The position numbers and the translations under genes were made by a program. Below, piece after piece: positions 25,356 through 34,651 of a stretch of DNA of 36,405 bases (position 1 is its first letter; each line of letters starts with the position of its first letter). The notes under the pieces were generated by a model. That model made no database searches and was not told where the DNA came from. It saw nothing but the letters and a program-made list of their open reading frames with translations. Source of the stretch: Marinobacter sp. (GTDB lineage Bacteria > Pseudomonadota > Gammaproteobacteria > Pseudomonadales > Oleiphilaceae); NCBI GenBank assembly GCA_018066865.1, contig JAGPVT010000144.1, forward strand, positions 1 to 36,405. Reading direction: 5' to 3'.

Positions 25356-26948
25356 ATGTCGTTCACCGATCGCATTGCCCAAGGCCTGGAATCGGGCTGG
25401 AAAGTCACCGATGGTGCCACGCTCACCGAAAGCCAAACGGCAGAAGCCGATGTGGTTATTATCGGCACCGGTGCTGGCGGCGGCACAACGGCTGAAATTC
25501 TCGCCAAAAGCGGCCTTTCCGTCATCCTGGTGGAAGAAGGCCGGCTGTATTATCAGAAAGACTTCAAAATGGACGAGCTTACGTCCTACGCAAATCTGTA
25601 TCAGGAAGGTATGAGCCGTGCCACCAAAGACGGTTCCATTGCCATTCTGCAGGGCCGATGTGTGGGTGGTTCAACCACCGTCAACTGGACCAGCAGCTTC
25701 CGTACGCCAGACGCAACTCTCAACTACTGGGGCAAACGCTTTGGCCTCGATGCACTGAGCCCGGAAGCCATGGCGCCCTGGTTCAGCGGCCGGGAAGCAC
25801 GCCACTCCATATCGCCCTGGGAGATGGACCCGAACCTCAACAACGACATCTTGCGCCAGGGCTGCGAAAAGCTGGGCTACAACTGGCAGATTATCCCGCG
25901 TAATGTGAAAGGTTGCTGGAACCTCGGGTACTGCGGCGTAGGTTGCCCAACCAACGCCAAACAAGGCGCGCTGATGACCACCATCCCCGGGGCCCTGGAC
26001 CATAACGCCCGGTTGTTCCATGGCCTGCGCGCCGAACGACTGGTGATGAAGCAGGACCGCATTGATTCCTTGCAGGCCAGCGCCATGGCCAGCGATGGCA
26101 TTACACCAACGGGCATTCAGATTACACTGGAAGCCAGGCATTTTGTGGTCGCCGCCAGCGCAATAGGATCACCTGGCCTGCTGTTACGTTCCGGGTTGCC
26201 CGACCCCTATGGGCGCGTTGGCAAGCGGTCATTCATTCACCCGGTGAACGCCAGCGTTGCACAAATGCCAAAGCTGGTAGATCCGTTTTATGGTGCGCCG
26301 CAGTCTGTCTATTCTGACGAGTTCAACTTCAGTAACGGCGTGGATGGAGACGTGGGCTACAAGCTGGAAGTGCCACCCTTGCATCCGGCCATGTCTGCCG
26401 GTGTTGTCCCGGGCCACGGTGATACACAGGCTGAAAACCTGGCGAGGCTGCCCTGGATGCAGTCGGTTATAGCACTCCTGCGGGACGGCTTTCATGAGGA
26501 CAGCCCGGGTGGCACGGTATCGCTTCGTGATGATGGCAGCCCGGTGCTGGATTACCCAGTCACGGACTATCTCTGGAAAGGCCTCCGTAACGCCTTTTAC
26601 ACCATGGCTGAAATCCAGTTTGCCGCCGGCGCTGAGCGGGTTCGTTTGATGCACCTGGATTCAGACTGGTATTCCAGCTGGGCTGACGCCAAAGCCGCTA
26701 TTGACGGCTTCTCCATGGAGCCTCACCGGGTTCGCCTGTTCACCGCCCACCAGATGGGCGGCTGCAGCATGGGGAGCAACCCTGAGGATTCGGTGGTCAA
26801 TGGTTTTGGCCAGCATCATCACGTCAGTAACCTCAGCGTGAACGACGCCTCAATTTTCCCGACCAGCATTGGCGCCAACCCGCAGTTGTCCGTCTACGCG
26901 CTAGCGGCGCGAAATAGCACCCGGCTTGCGCAACAACTGAAAGCATGA
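25356..26948 (+). CDS. laoA: GMC-family FAD-dependent oxidoreductase (LaoA-like long-chain alcohol dehydrogenase)
   Basis: 530 residues. The FAD-binding loop GTGAGGG starts at residue 37, within VVIIGTGAGGGTTAEIL. A three-cysteine cluster C187-X5-C193-X3-C197 (CWNLGYCGVGCP) is typical of the long-chain alcohol oxidase branch. The catalytic pair is His465 in AHQMGGCSMG and Asn508 in GANPQLS. It should oxidise a long-chain alcohol to the aldehyde, which the upstream aldehyde dehydrogenase can use. No signal peptide; export with the Tat subunit is a hypothesis. AGGAAG at 25341-25346 precedes the ATG. The order laoC-laoB-laoA-coaD equals that at P. aeruginosa PA0366-PA0363. Confidence 0.92.
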   Translation: MSFTDRIAQGLESGWKVTDGATLTESQTAEADVVIIGTGAGGGTTAEILAKSGLSVILVEEGRLYYQKDFKMDELTSYANLYQEGMSRATKDGSIAILQGRCVGGSTTVNWTSSFRTPDATLNYWGKRFGLDALSPEAMAPWFSGREARHSISPWEMDPNLNNDILRQGCEKLGYNWQIIPRNVKGCWNLGYCGVGCPTNAKQGALMTTIPGALDHNARLFHGLRAERLVMKQDRIDSLQASAMASDGITPTGIQITLEARHFVVAASAIGSPGLLLRSGLPDPYGRVGKRSFIHPVNASVAQMPKLVDPFYGAPQSVYSDEFNFSNGVDGDVGYKLEVPPLHPAMSAGVVPGHGDTQAENLARLPWMQSVIALLRDGFHEDSPGGTVSLRDDGSPVLDYPVTDYLWKGLRNAFYTMAEIQFAAGAERVRLMHLDSDWYSSWADAKAAIDGFSMEPHRVRLFTAHQMGGCSMGSNPEDSVVNGFGQHHHVSNLSVNDASIFPTSIGANPQLSVYALAARNSTRLAQQLKA

Positions 26949-27022
26949 CTCTCCTGGCGGGCAGCTGAAAGTGCACCAGCTCCGCGCCGCCAGTCGGCCT
27001 ACAGAAACCCGTGGAATGCTGA

Positions 27023-27538
<516 letters not shown>

Positions 27539-27550
27539 AACAACAGCCGA

Positions 27551-27584
27551 GAATGAAAAAGCCCCGACCGGGGCTTTTTCATTC
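27551..27584. terminator. Bidirectional terminator between coaD and the DUF945 gene
   Basis: Two perfect 15-base arms (27551-27565, 27570-27584) with loop GACC. The core is GCCCC/GGGGC with runs of A and T on either side, which serves transcripts from both strands. Confidence 0.93.
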
Positions 27585-27595
27585 TTGAAGCTGCG

Positions 27596-28882
27596 TTAGA
27601 ACAAAGGCGGTAGCGGAAATTCCTGACCATTAACATCTACAACCATGTCGCTCAGCCTCGCAGTCAGCACCAGCCTGTCGCCTTCGGGCACCAGCAAACC
27701 CTGTTTGATCAAGGGCGCAAGCTGCATCCTCACGGCGGGGTAGTCTTCCGCCAGTACCGAAGGCACACTCAGATTCATTTCTCCGGTTAACTGCTGCATT
27801 ACCATGAGCATTTCTGCTTTCTGATCTGCGGTCAGCTCGGGATGGCTGATCACCAGACTGCCCGTCACCTCGCCTTCAGGCGTATCCAGTGTCAGCTCAG
27901 GGAATCCAACCGAAAACCCGGCCGCCGATAAATCGCGCAGCGCCGTATTCACCTGACCCATCGCCGCCATCTGCCGCTCAAATGCGTCCTGGCTATCTGT
28001 ATCGGGTGCCAAAGCCATACCTTGGAGCTCTGCCATACTGGTTGTCAGCGCACTCCAACTTGCAACATCAAGATGTTCCAGAGCGAATGCCACTTTATGC
28101 GGGCCATAGGCCTGGTCTTCATAGCGAACTTTTTCGGCCTCAATCGATAGTCGGGAATCCAGACGCTGACCGTCAGCATCTGCCTCGGTGCTGCTACGCG
28201 CCAGCAAACCCTCGATTGCTACCGGGGGGCCCTCAGCAGCCGTCAACGCAACGGAGGCCATCGACACTTCCACAGTTCCCGTCCAGACATCACCTTGCAA
28301 GTGAGTCATGTTATGCTCAACACGGAAGTCATTAACGCGAACGCTCATATCCGGGCCGGAGAAAGTCAGCTGTGGCCAAACAACCAAAGCCTCGGCCTGG
28401 GAACCGGCGTCACTGATTTCAATTCGGGCGATTCCGCCGCTGGTTCTGAGCGATTCTCCGCTTTCAGAATTATTGATCGCGATGGCAGGAGCTTCCAGCT
28501 CAAGCACAGCGGTGCCCCAAAGGCGCGTTTCGAGAGTCAGCCTTGGGTGCTCCTGAAACCAATCAGCACCTTCAGGCGCCCAGCCTTCAACAGGCTGAAA
28601 ATCGATAAAGCTGCCGGTCACCCCGTGAGTCACTTTTGCACGATACGCAATCGGGCGAACCTCTCCGCTCTCAGGGTTCAGAATCGTTACAACACCGTCC
28701 AGCTCCGATCCGAAAAAACCACGACGGTAATCGTCTGTTTGCAGCTGGACAAAAGGCTGCGCCTGGTTCAGTTCACGGGTAACCACTTGCCACTGCTGCT
28801 CGGTTATGTAACCCACTGCCCAAGGCATTGCGCCGGTAACAACCAATACACCGACGCCGGCAATTATCCACTTTGTTTTCAA
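27596..28882 (-). CDS. DUF945 (YdgA-like) family protein
   Basis: 428 residues. One N-terminal hydrophobic segment (about 6-24) is either a signal peptide or an inner-membrane anchor. The rest is a beta-rich periplasmic-type sequence with the DUF945 pattern, including YRRGFFGSEL near residues 52-61. The function of the family is not established. The start codon is TTG, supported by CGGAGAG seven bases upstream and by the hydrophobic N-terminus starting there. It lies 22 bases below ppk1 and is probably the last gene of hemB-ppk1-DUF945. Confidence 0.82.
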   Translation of the reverse strand: MKTKWIIAGVGVLVVTGAMPWAVGYITEQQWQVVTRELNQAQPFVQLQTDDYRRGFFGSELDGVVTILNPESGEVRPIAYRAKVTHGVTGSFIDFQPVEGWAPEGADWFQEHPRLTLETRLWGTAVLELEAPAIAINNSESGESLRTSGGIARIEISDAGSQAEALVVWPQLTFSGPDMSVRVNDFRVEHNMTHLQGDVWTGTVEVSMASVALTAAEGPPVAIEGLLARSSTEADADGQRLDSRLSIEAEKVRYEDQAYGPHKVAFALEHLDVASWSALTTSMAELQGMALAPDTDSQDAFERQMAAMGQVNTALRDLSAAGFSVGFPELTLDTPEGEVTGSLVISHPELTADQKAEMLMVMQQLTGEMNLSVPSVLAEDYPAVRMQLAPLIKQGLLVPEGDRLVLTARLSDMVVDVNGQEFPLPPLF

Positions 28883-28904
28883 GAATTCTCTCCGTCTGAA
28901 AATG

Positions 28905-31046
28905 TCAGGATTTGCCGGTCAGGCGCTCCAGCAATACCAATTGTGAGGCCACACGCTCTTCGCCCTCGGCGGGCTGATTTTGAATGTAACCGCCATCCGG
29001 CTGCAACACCCACGACTGGCAGTTATCGGCAAGATACGTATCCAGATCTTCGCGCACACGCGCTATCAGCTCCGGATCTTCAATTGGAAACGCGGTCTCA
29101 ACCCGGCTCAGCAGGTTACGTTCCATGCAGTCTGCGCTTGAGCAGTAAACTTCGGGCTTGCCATCGTTGCCAAAATAATAAGCCCGGGTGTGCTCCAGAA
29201 AGCGCCCCACAATGGAACGCACACGAATGTTATCTGAAAGGCCTGGCACCTCGGGCCTCAGGCTGCAGATGCCGCGCACAATCAGGTCAACTTTCGCGCC
29301 AGCCTGCGAGGCCCGGTACAGAGCCTTGATGAGCTGAATTTCTGTTAACGCATTGATCTTGATAATGATGCGGCCCTTACCCCCCAGTTCGGTTTCACGC
29401 TCAATAAGGCTGAGCAGTCTTTTGTGGAGCGTAAACGGCGCATGGAACAGCTTTTTGATCTTCAGCGCCTTGCCCATTCCGGTTAACTGCTGGAACAGCT
29501 TGTTAACGTCGTCGCCGATGGATTCGTCACAGGTCATGAAGCTGTAATCGGTATAAAGCCGCGCGTTGACCGCATGATAGTTACCGGTTCCCAAGTGAAC
29601 ATAGCGGCGCAGGCGGCCCTCCTCGCGGCGCACAATCAGGATCATCTTGGCGTGGGTTTTATACCCCACAACGCCGTACACCACGATTACACCGGCCTCC
29701 TGCAGCCGGCTTGCCAGCTCCAGGTTCTCAGCCTCGCTGAACCGTGCCCGCAGCTCAACAACGGCGGTTACCTCTTTGCCACGACGGGCCGCGTCTGCCA
29801 GAGCTTCAACAATCTCCGAATTGGCGCCGGTACGATAAAGGGTCTGCCGGATCGCCAGAACCTGAGGATCCTTCGCTGCCTGGCGCATCAAATCGACAAC
29901 CGGGCTGAAGTTCTGAAACGGATGATGCAGCAGAATCGGCCGCTTACGAATGGCGTCGAATATGGTGTCCTTACTGCGGATCTGCCGGGGTATGGTGGGC
30001 GAGAAGCCCGAATACGTCAGATCAGAGCGATCCACAAGACTGGAAACCGCCATTAGCCGGGTGAGATTCACCGGTCCGTTGACCTGATACAGATCTTTTT
30101 CCGCCAGGCCGAACTCCGTCAGCAGGAACTGCACAAGCTCCTGCGGGCAGTTGTCCGCCACTTCCAGCCGCACTCCGTCGCCAAACCGGCGGCTGAGCAG
30201 CTCGCCACGCAGGGCTGATGCCAGATCTTCAAGGTCGTCTTCCAACTCCAGGTCGGCGTTGCGTGTGAGCCGGAACTGATAGCAACCCTTGACTTCCATG
30301 CCCGGAAACAGCTCATCGGTGTGGGCGTGAATCATCGAAGACAGAAAAACGAGATTCTCGCCGCCGTTGCAGACTTCATCCGGCAGGCGCACCAGCCGCG
30401 GCAGAGAACGCGGGGCCGGGACTATCGCCATGCCCGTCTCCCGGCCAAAGGCATCCTTGCCATCCAGTTCAACAATAAAGTTAAGGCTTTTGTTCACCAG
30501 GCGCGGAAACGGGTGTGACGGATCCAGCCCGATGGGGCTCACCACAGGCAGAATCTCATCCTTGAAATAATTGCGCACCCACTCCGCCTGCTCCGGTGTC
30601 CACTCCTGGCGCCGCACGAAGTGAATGTTCTCTTTTTCCATCTCCGGGATCAGGACATGGTTCAGGATATCGTACTGCTCATCGATATACTCATGGGCAA
30701 CACGGCTAATCTCACTCAGCGCCTGTTCCGGCATGATGCCGTCAGCACCCAGGGTCTCTCGGCCGTACTTGATCTGCTGGCGCAGGCCAGCCACCCGTAT
30801 CTCAAAGAACTCATCCATGTTGCTGCTAAAAATACAACAGAAAATCAGCCGGTTAATCAGCGGGTGGGTGGTATCAAGCGCCTGCTTCAGCACACGGTAA
30901 TTAAACTGAAGCTGGCTCAGCTCACGGTTGAAGTAGTTTTCACTGGCGTCCAGATTGATCACTTCACCCACCGGCGGGAGATCCATTGGCGCAGGTATAC
31001 TCTGCTCCCCTTCCGCTGTCAGATTCCTGGCGATTTCCGTTGTCAT
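28905..31046 (-). CDS. ppk1: Polyphosphate kinase 1
   Basis: Reversibly polymerises the terminal phosphate of ATP into polyphosphate, at the inner membrane face. 713 residues, typical of PPK1. The phosphorylated histidine is His465 in GYKTHAKM, and the second conserved histidine is His619 in FLEHTRAYYF. The N-terminal block NRELSQLQFNYRVL and the sequence FSSNMDEFFEIRVAGL are family hallmarks. The ATG at 31046 has a GGAAAGG-type site. Neighbouring hemB (66 bases upstream) reproduces the ppk-hemB pair of P. aeruginosa. No ppx is visible. Confidence 0.97.
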   Translation of the reverse strand: MTTEIARNLTAEGEQSIPAPMDLPPVGEVINLDASENYFNRELSQLQFNYRVLKQALDTTHPLINRLIFCCIFSSNMDEFFEIRVAGLRQQIKYGRETLGADGIMPEQALSEISRVAHEYIDEQYDILNHVLIPEMEKENIHFVRRQEWTPEQAEWVRNYFKDEILPVVSPIGLDPSHPFPRLVNKSLNFIVELDGKDAFGRETGMAIVPAPRSLPRLVRLPDEVCNGGENLVFLSSMIHAHTDELFPGMEVKGCYQFRLTRNADLELEDDLEDLASALRGELLSRRFGDGVRLEVADNCPQELVQFLLTEFGLAEKDLYQVNGPVNLTRLMAVSSLVDRSDLTYSGFSPTIPRQIRSKDTIFDAIRKRPILLHHPFQNFSPVVDLMRQAAKDPQVLAIRQTLYRTGANSEIVEALADAARRGKEVTAVVELRARFSEAENLELASRLQEAGVIVVYGVVGYKTHAKMILIVRREEGRLRRYVHLGTGNYHAVNARLYTDYSFMTCDESIGDDVNKLFQQLTGMGKALKIKKLFHAPFTLHKRLLSLIERETELGGKGRIIIKINALTEIQLIKALYRASQAGAKVDLIVRGICSLRPEVPGLSDNIRVRSIVGRFLEHTRAYYFGNDGKPEVYCSSADCMERNLLSRVETAFPIEDPELIARVREDLDTYLADNCQSWVLQPDGGYIQNQPAEGEERVASQLVLLERLTGKS

Positions 31047-31112
31047 GGCCTTTCCGTTCCTGTCTGGTTTACCGCCAACCCTTCTTCGGCTGCGGATTGT
31101 TCACAAACGACT

Positions 31113-32171
<1,059 letters not shown>

Positions 32172-32312
32172 TTACGGCGCACTGACAGCGCCGTTTGCAC
32201 CATCATACACCGCCGGGACCGCTGGTTGCAGGCTGCCTCTGGATACAGGAAAAGATCCGGAACAATAACAAGGCATCAGGAGGCCGCAGCAGGGGCTTTC
32301 CCAATGGCCGTA

Positions 32313-33344
32313 TTACTGAATGGAGTCCAGCGCTTTGGCTCGAATACGCTCAGTTTCGCTGAAGTACTTCTCACGAAGCCGGGACAAGCTTTCTTCACGT
32401 TCAGGCTCCGCCAGACCGGATGCCTTCAGAGCGTCACGCTCCTTTGCATAAGATTGCCAACGCCGGCTCCAGTCCTTCTGCTTTGCGTCCAGATCCTCCA
32501 GCCTTTGGGCGGCCTCGTCACCAAACTCTTGCTGCCGCCATGCGCGCAAAGCTTCTGGATTATTAGCCAAGGTTTCACGCGCCTCTTCGTAGCGTGAGAA
32601 CTTGCCGGTGTCCAGCCGGGCTTGTCTTACAGGTTCTGGTAAAGCCATTTCCGCTTCGGCAAGAGCGTCTTCACGCTGTTGCTCAGTCAGGCTCTCGTCC
32701 CTGCCAAGGTTCCGTTTTTGGAGCTGATAACGATCTATCGCCTCCTCATCAGCAAAGAAGGCCTCAGCAGTATCCGCATCCATCCAGGTTCTTCGCAGGG
32801 CCTGAATTTCAGCCATACGGCGTTGAATTTCATCGGGACCGCCGGCTCCCGCCTCTCCATATGCTGTCTCCAGATCTGCGAGCGCCAGCTTGTAATCCAG
32901 ATACCGGCCCAGAGTGTCGAGTGCCTGGCCTCGTGCGGGCTCCCCCAGAACCGAGAGCGCAAGCCGGATTCGAGCCACCAGTTGCGGCAGTGCTTCCTCT
33001 CCCAGCGCAGACAGATAGTATTCAAACAGCTGCCGCAACTCGCCCGTAGGGACAAGATTGCCAAAACGGTCTGTTTTTGCCCAACCGCCCGGCTCGGACG
33101 TTCCCGCCAGAGACGCTGGCTGCTGGCCCGGCATAGAGAGTTCCACTGACTCAATAACCATTTTTGAGGGCGATTGCTGACGCGCAGCTGAAAAGCCGGA
33201 GGCATCCGTTGTAGCATCAGCAGGGCGATCAGAGTTACGGCTGGAAACAGGTTGATCACGGGCGCCATCGGCAAACAGCCAGAGTGCAATGACAACTGCT
33301 ATGATCACCGGTATGGCAAAGGAGAGTCTGAAAGTTGATTTCAT
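32313..33344 (-). CDS. lifO: Lipase-specific foldase / lipase chaperone (Lif)
   Basis: Steric chaperone, anchored in the inner membrane and facing the periplasm, that folds a secreted lipase before type II secretion. 343 residues from the ATG at 33344. A membrane segment (about 8-25) is followed by an Ala/Ser/Asp-rich linker (about 28-60) and a helical alpha domain region. The family signature RxxFDY(F/C)LSAxGE is seen as RQLFEYYLSALGE (104-116), with Asp replaced by Glu. Gln/Glu/Arg-rich helices fill the C-terminal half. Normally the lipase gene is directly upstream, but here the upstream gene is a small SutA-like protein. The start lacks a good ribosome binding site. The symbol is by family. 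Confidence 0.87.
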   Translation of the reverse strand: MKSTFRLSFAIPVIIAVVIALWLFADGARDQPVSSRNSDRPADATTDASGFSAARQQSPSKMVIESVELSMPGQQPASLAGTSEPGGWAKTDRFGNLVPTGELRQLFEYYLSALGEEALPQLVARIRLALSVLGEPARGQALDTLGRYLDYKLALADLETAYGEAGAGGPDEIQRRMAEIQALRRTWMDADTAEAFFADEEAIDRYQLQKRNLGRDESLTEQQREDALAEAEMALPEPVRQARLDTGKFSRYEEARETLANNPEALRAWRQQEFGDEAAQRLEDLDAKQKDWSRRWQSYAKERDALKASGLAEPEREESLSRLREKYFSETERIRAKALDSIQ

Positions 33345-33473
33345 GATAACAGGCCGGTCCGGCGGATAGATGATAGCTTGCTGCACCCCCGAACGCTGGA
33401 ACAAAGAGACGAAGAACGAGGCTGTGCACGGTCCATAATAAACAGAACCGGGGCGCTATACCGAGACACGCCG

Positions 33474-33508
33474 CAAAAACAGGCCGGGATTCACCAACCC
33501 CGGCCTGT
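33474..33508 (-). terminator. Intrinsic terminator of the SutA-like gene
   Basis: Read on the minus strand: ACAGGCCGGG, ten-base loop, CCCGGCCTGT, then TTTTTGC. It begins 12 bases past the stop codon of the small gene and isolates it from the lipase foldase gene. Confidence 0.85.
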
Positions 33509-33519
33509 AACGACAATGC

Positions 33520-33750
33520 TCAAAGAGCGCGGTTGTTAAAGTCTGCCTCTACTTTGCGCGGGTAATCAGCCCGGAAAGATGTCTCAACTTCCTGAATTCT
33601 GCCGCCTTGGCTCAGGAACGCTTCGATATCCTGCTGTAACTGCGCCCGAACCCGTGCCCGGCCTGCAATCGAATGGGTATCATCACTCTCATTACTTGAA
33701 TTAGCCCAGTTCCCGGATTGCTCCAGGTTGCTTTCGTCGAGCTCACTCAT
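33520..33750 (-). CDS. Small acidic protein resembling the RNA polymerase-binding protein SutA
   Basis: 76 residues from the ATG at 33750, with AAGGAGA six bases upstream. The first 27 residues are polar and acidic, likely disordered (Asn, Ser, Asp, Glu). The region 32-60 reads like the SutA RNA polymerase-binding helix: QQDIEAFLSQGGRIQEVE (39-56) closely resembles the Pseudomonas SutA segment EEFLSRGGKVQEVE as I remember it. SutA binds RNA polymerase and alters transcription in slow-growing cells. This protein is shorter than the roughly 105-residue P. aeruginosa one, lacking most of the acidic N-terminus. Single-gene transcript ending at the terminator just below. Homology is likely; identical function is inference. 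Confidence 0.75.
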   Translation of the reverse strand: MSELDESNLEQSGNWANSSNESDDTHSIAGRARVRAQLQQDIEAFLSQGGRIQEVETSFRADYPRKVEADFNNRAL

Positions 33751-33971
33751 GATTTTCTCCTTCAACGAAAACAGCGTTACAAGTGCTACGCCCCCTCCGG
33801 GCGCCGCACTCCGTATCGACCAGCCACTACTGCGGCAACGTCTTGGCGTCTTTATAATCTGCTTTCGATTACAGCGCTATTTAGAAACAACGCATTTTTT
33901 GTAAAATTTTGTAACCTGCTATAACCTGATGAATTCAAATGGCAAAATACAGGCGCTTAGATACACGTGCA

Positions 33972-33998
33972 TTGACACAAAGAATGAATAATGATTCA
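33972..33998 (+). promoter_or_regulatory. Candidate promoter/operator region of the TetR-AidB operon
   Basis: A perfect -35 hexamer TTGACA (33972-33977) is followed by an AT-rich stretch containing the inverted repeat TGAAT-AATG-ATTCA (33985-33998). No -10 matches at the ideal spacing, so the promoter call is weak. The inverted repeat may be the TetR operator. Confidence 0.3.
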
Positions 33999-34016
33999 CT
34001 AATTCAGGGAGCCGAA

Positions 34017-34649
34017 ATGGCTTATCGTGAAACGGAAAAAATGCGTCAGCGAAAAGCCGCCGCGCGACAGAGGATCGCAGAGTGCACCTATCAGTGCGTT
34101 GCTGAAGGCGGTTTTCGCAATGCGAAAATCACCCGTGTTGCACAGCTCGCAGGTGTAGCTACGGGAACGATCTACCGCCATTACGAGTCAAAAGAGGACT
34201 TGTTTGCCGAGGTTTTTCGCAAGGCCACGCAGCGGGAAGTAGACAAGGTGGCGGAAGTACTGGCAACACCGGGAACCGCTACGGCGCGGTTGGAAAAAGC
34301 CTTGCGGCAGTTTGCCGAGCGTGCATTGAAAGCCCCTGTTATGGCTTGGTCACTCATTGCTGAGCCGGTGGACCCGAAAGTTGAAGAAGAGCGACTGGCT
34401 TATCGAAAAGCCTACGCCGATCTGTTTGAACAAGCGATTCGCGAGGGCATCGAAGAAGGATGCATTCCGGATCAGGACGCCCGCCAGAGCAGTACCTGCC
34501 TGGTAGGCGCTATCGCGGAAAGCCTGGTCGGCCCACTATCACCAACCCAGACCAGCCAGGCTGCCGCAGACGAAGCCGATAACAAAGACCCGCTGGTCAA
34601 CACCATCATCCGCTTTTGCATACAGGGGTTGACCGGCACCAGGAGGTAG
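34017..34649 (+). CDS. TetR-family transcriptional regulator upstream of the AidB-like gene
   Basis: 210 residues from the ATG at 34017, which is preceded by CAGGGAGC. ATGs at 33939 and 33984 are in frame but have no ribosome binding site and lie before or within a candidate promoter. The helix-turn-helix is about 38-57 (ITRVAQLAGVATGTIYRHYE). The C-terminal domain has no recognised ligand. The stop codon lies two bases before the acyl-CoA dehydrogenase ATG, so the two genes are one operon and the regulator probably controls both. Confidence 0.9.
   Translation: MAYRETEKMRQRKAAARQRIAECTYQCVAEGGFRNAKITRVAQLAGVATGTIYRHYESKEDLFAEVFRKATQREVDKVAEVLATPGTATARLEKALRQFAERALKAPVMAWSLIAEPVDPKVEEERLAYRKAYADLFEQAIREGIEEGCIPDQDARQSSTCLVGAIAESLVGPLSPTQTSQAAADEADNKDPLVNTIIRFCIQGLTGTRR
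34641..34646 (+). promoter_or_regulatory. Ribosome binding site of the AidB-like gene
   Basis: AGGAGG encodes the last two Arg codons of the TetR gene and sits five bases before the next ATG, indicating translational coupling. Confidence 0.8.
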
Positions 34650-34651
34650 CT

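Noticed and set aside
32174..32193. CGGCGC/GCGCCG hairpin upstream of hemB
   Set aside because: Only six base pairs with no T tract; expected by chance in GC-rich sequence.
33256..33516. 86-codon minus-strand frame overlapping the start of the lipase foldase gene
   Set aside because: Cys/His/Trp-rich composition, overlap with the foldase and the SutA-like terminator, and no ribosome binding site.
33939..34016. Earlier ATG starts for the TetR gene next to aidB
   Set aside because: They lack a ribosome binding site and precede or overlap the candidate TTGACA promoter; the ATG at 34017 has CAGGGAGC.
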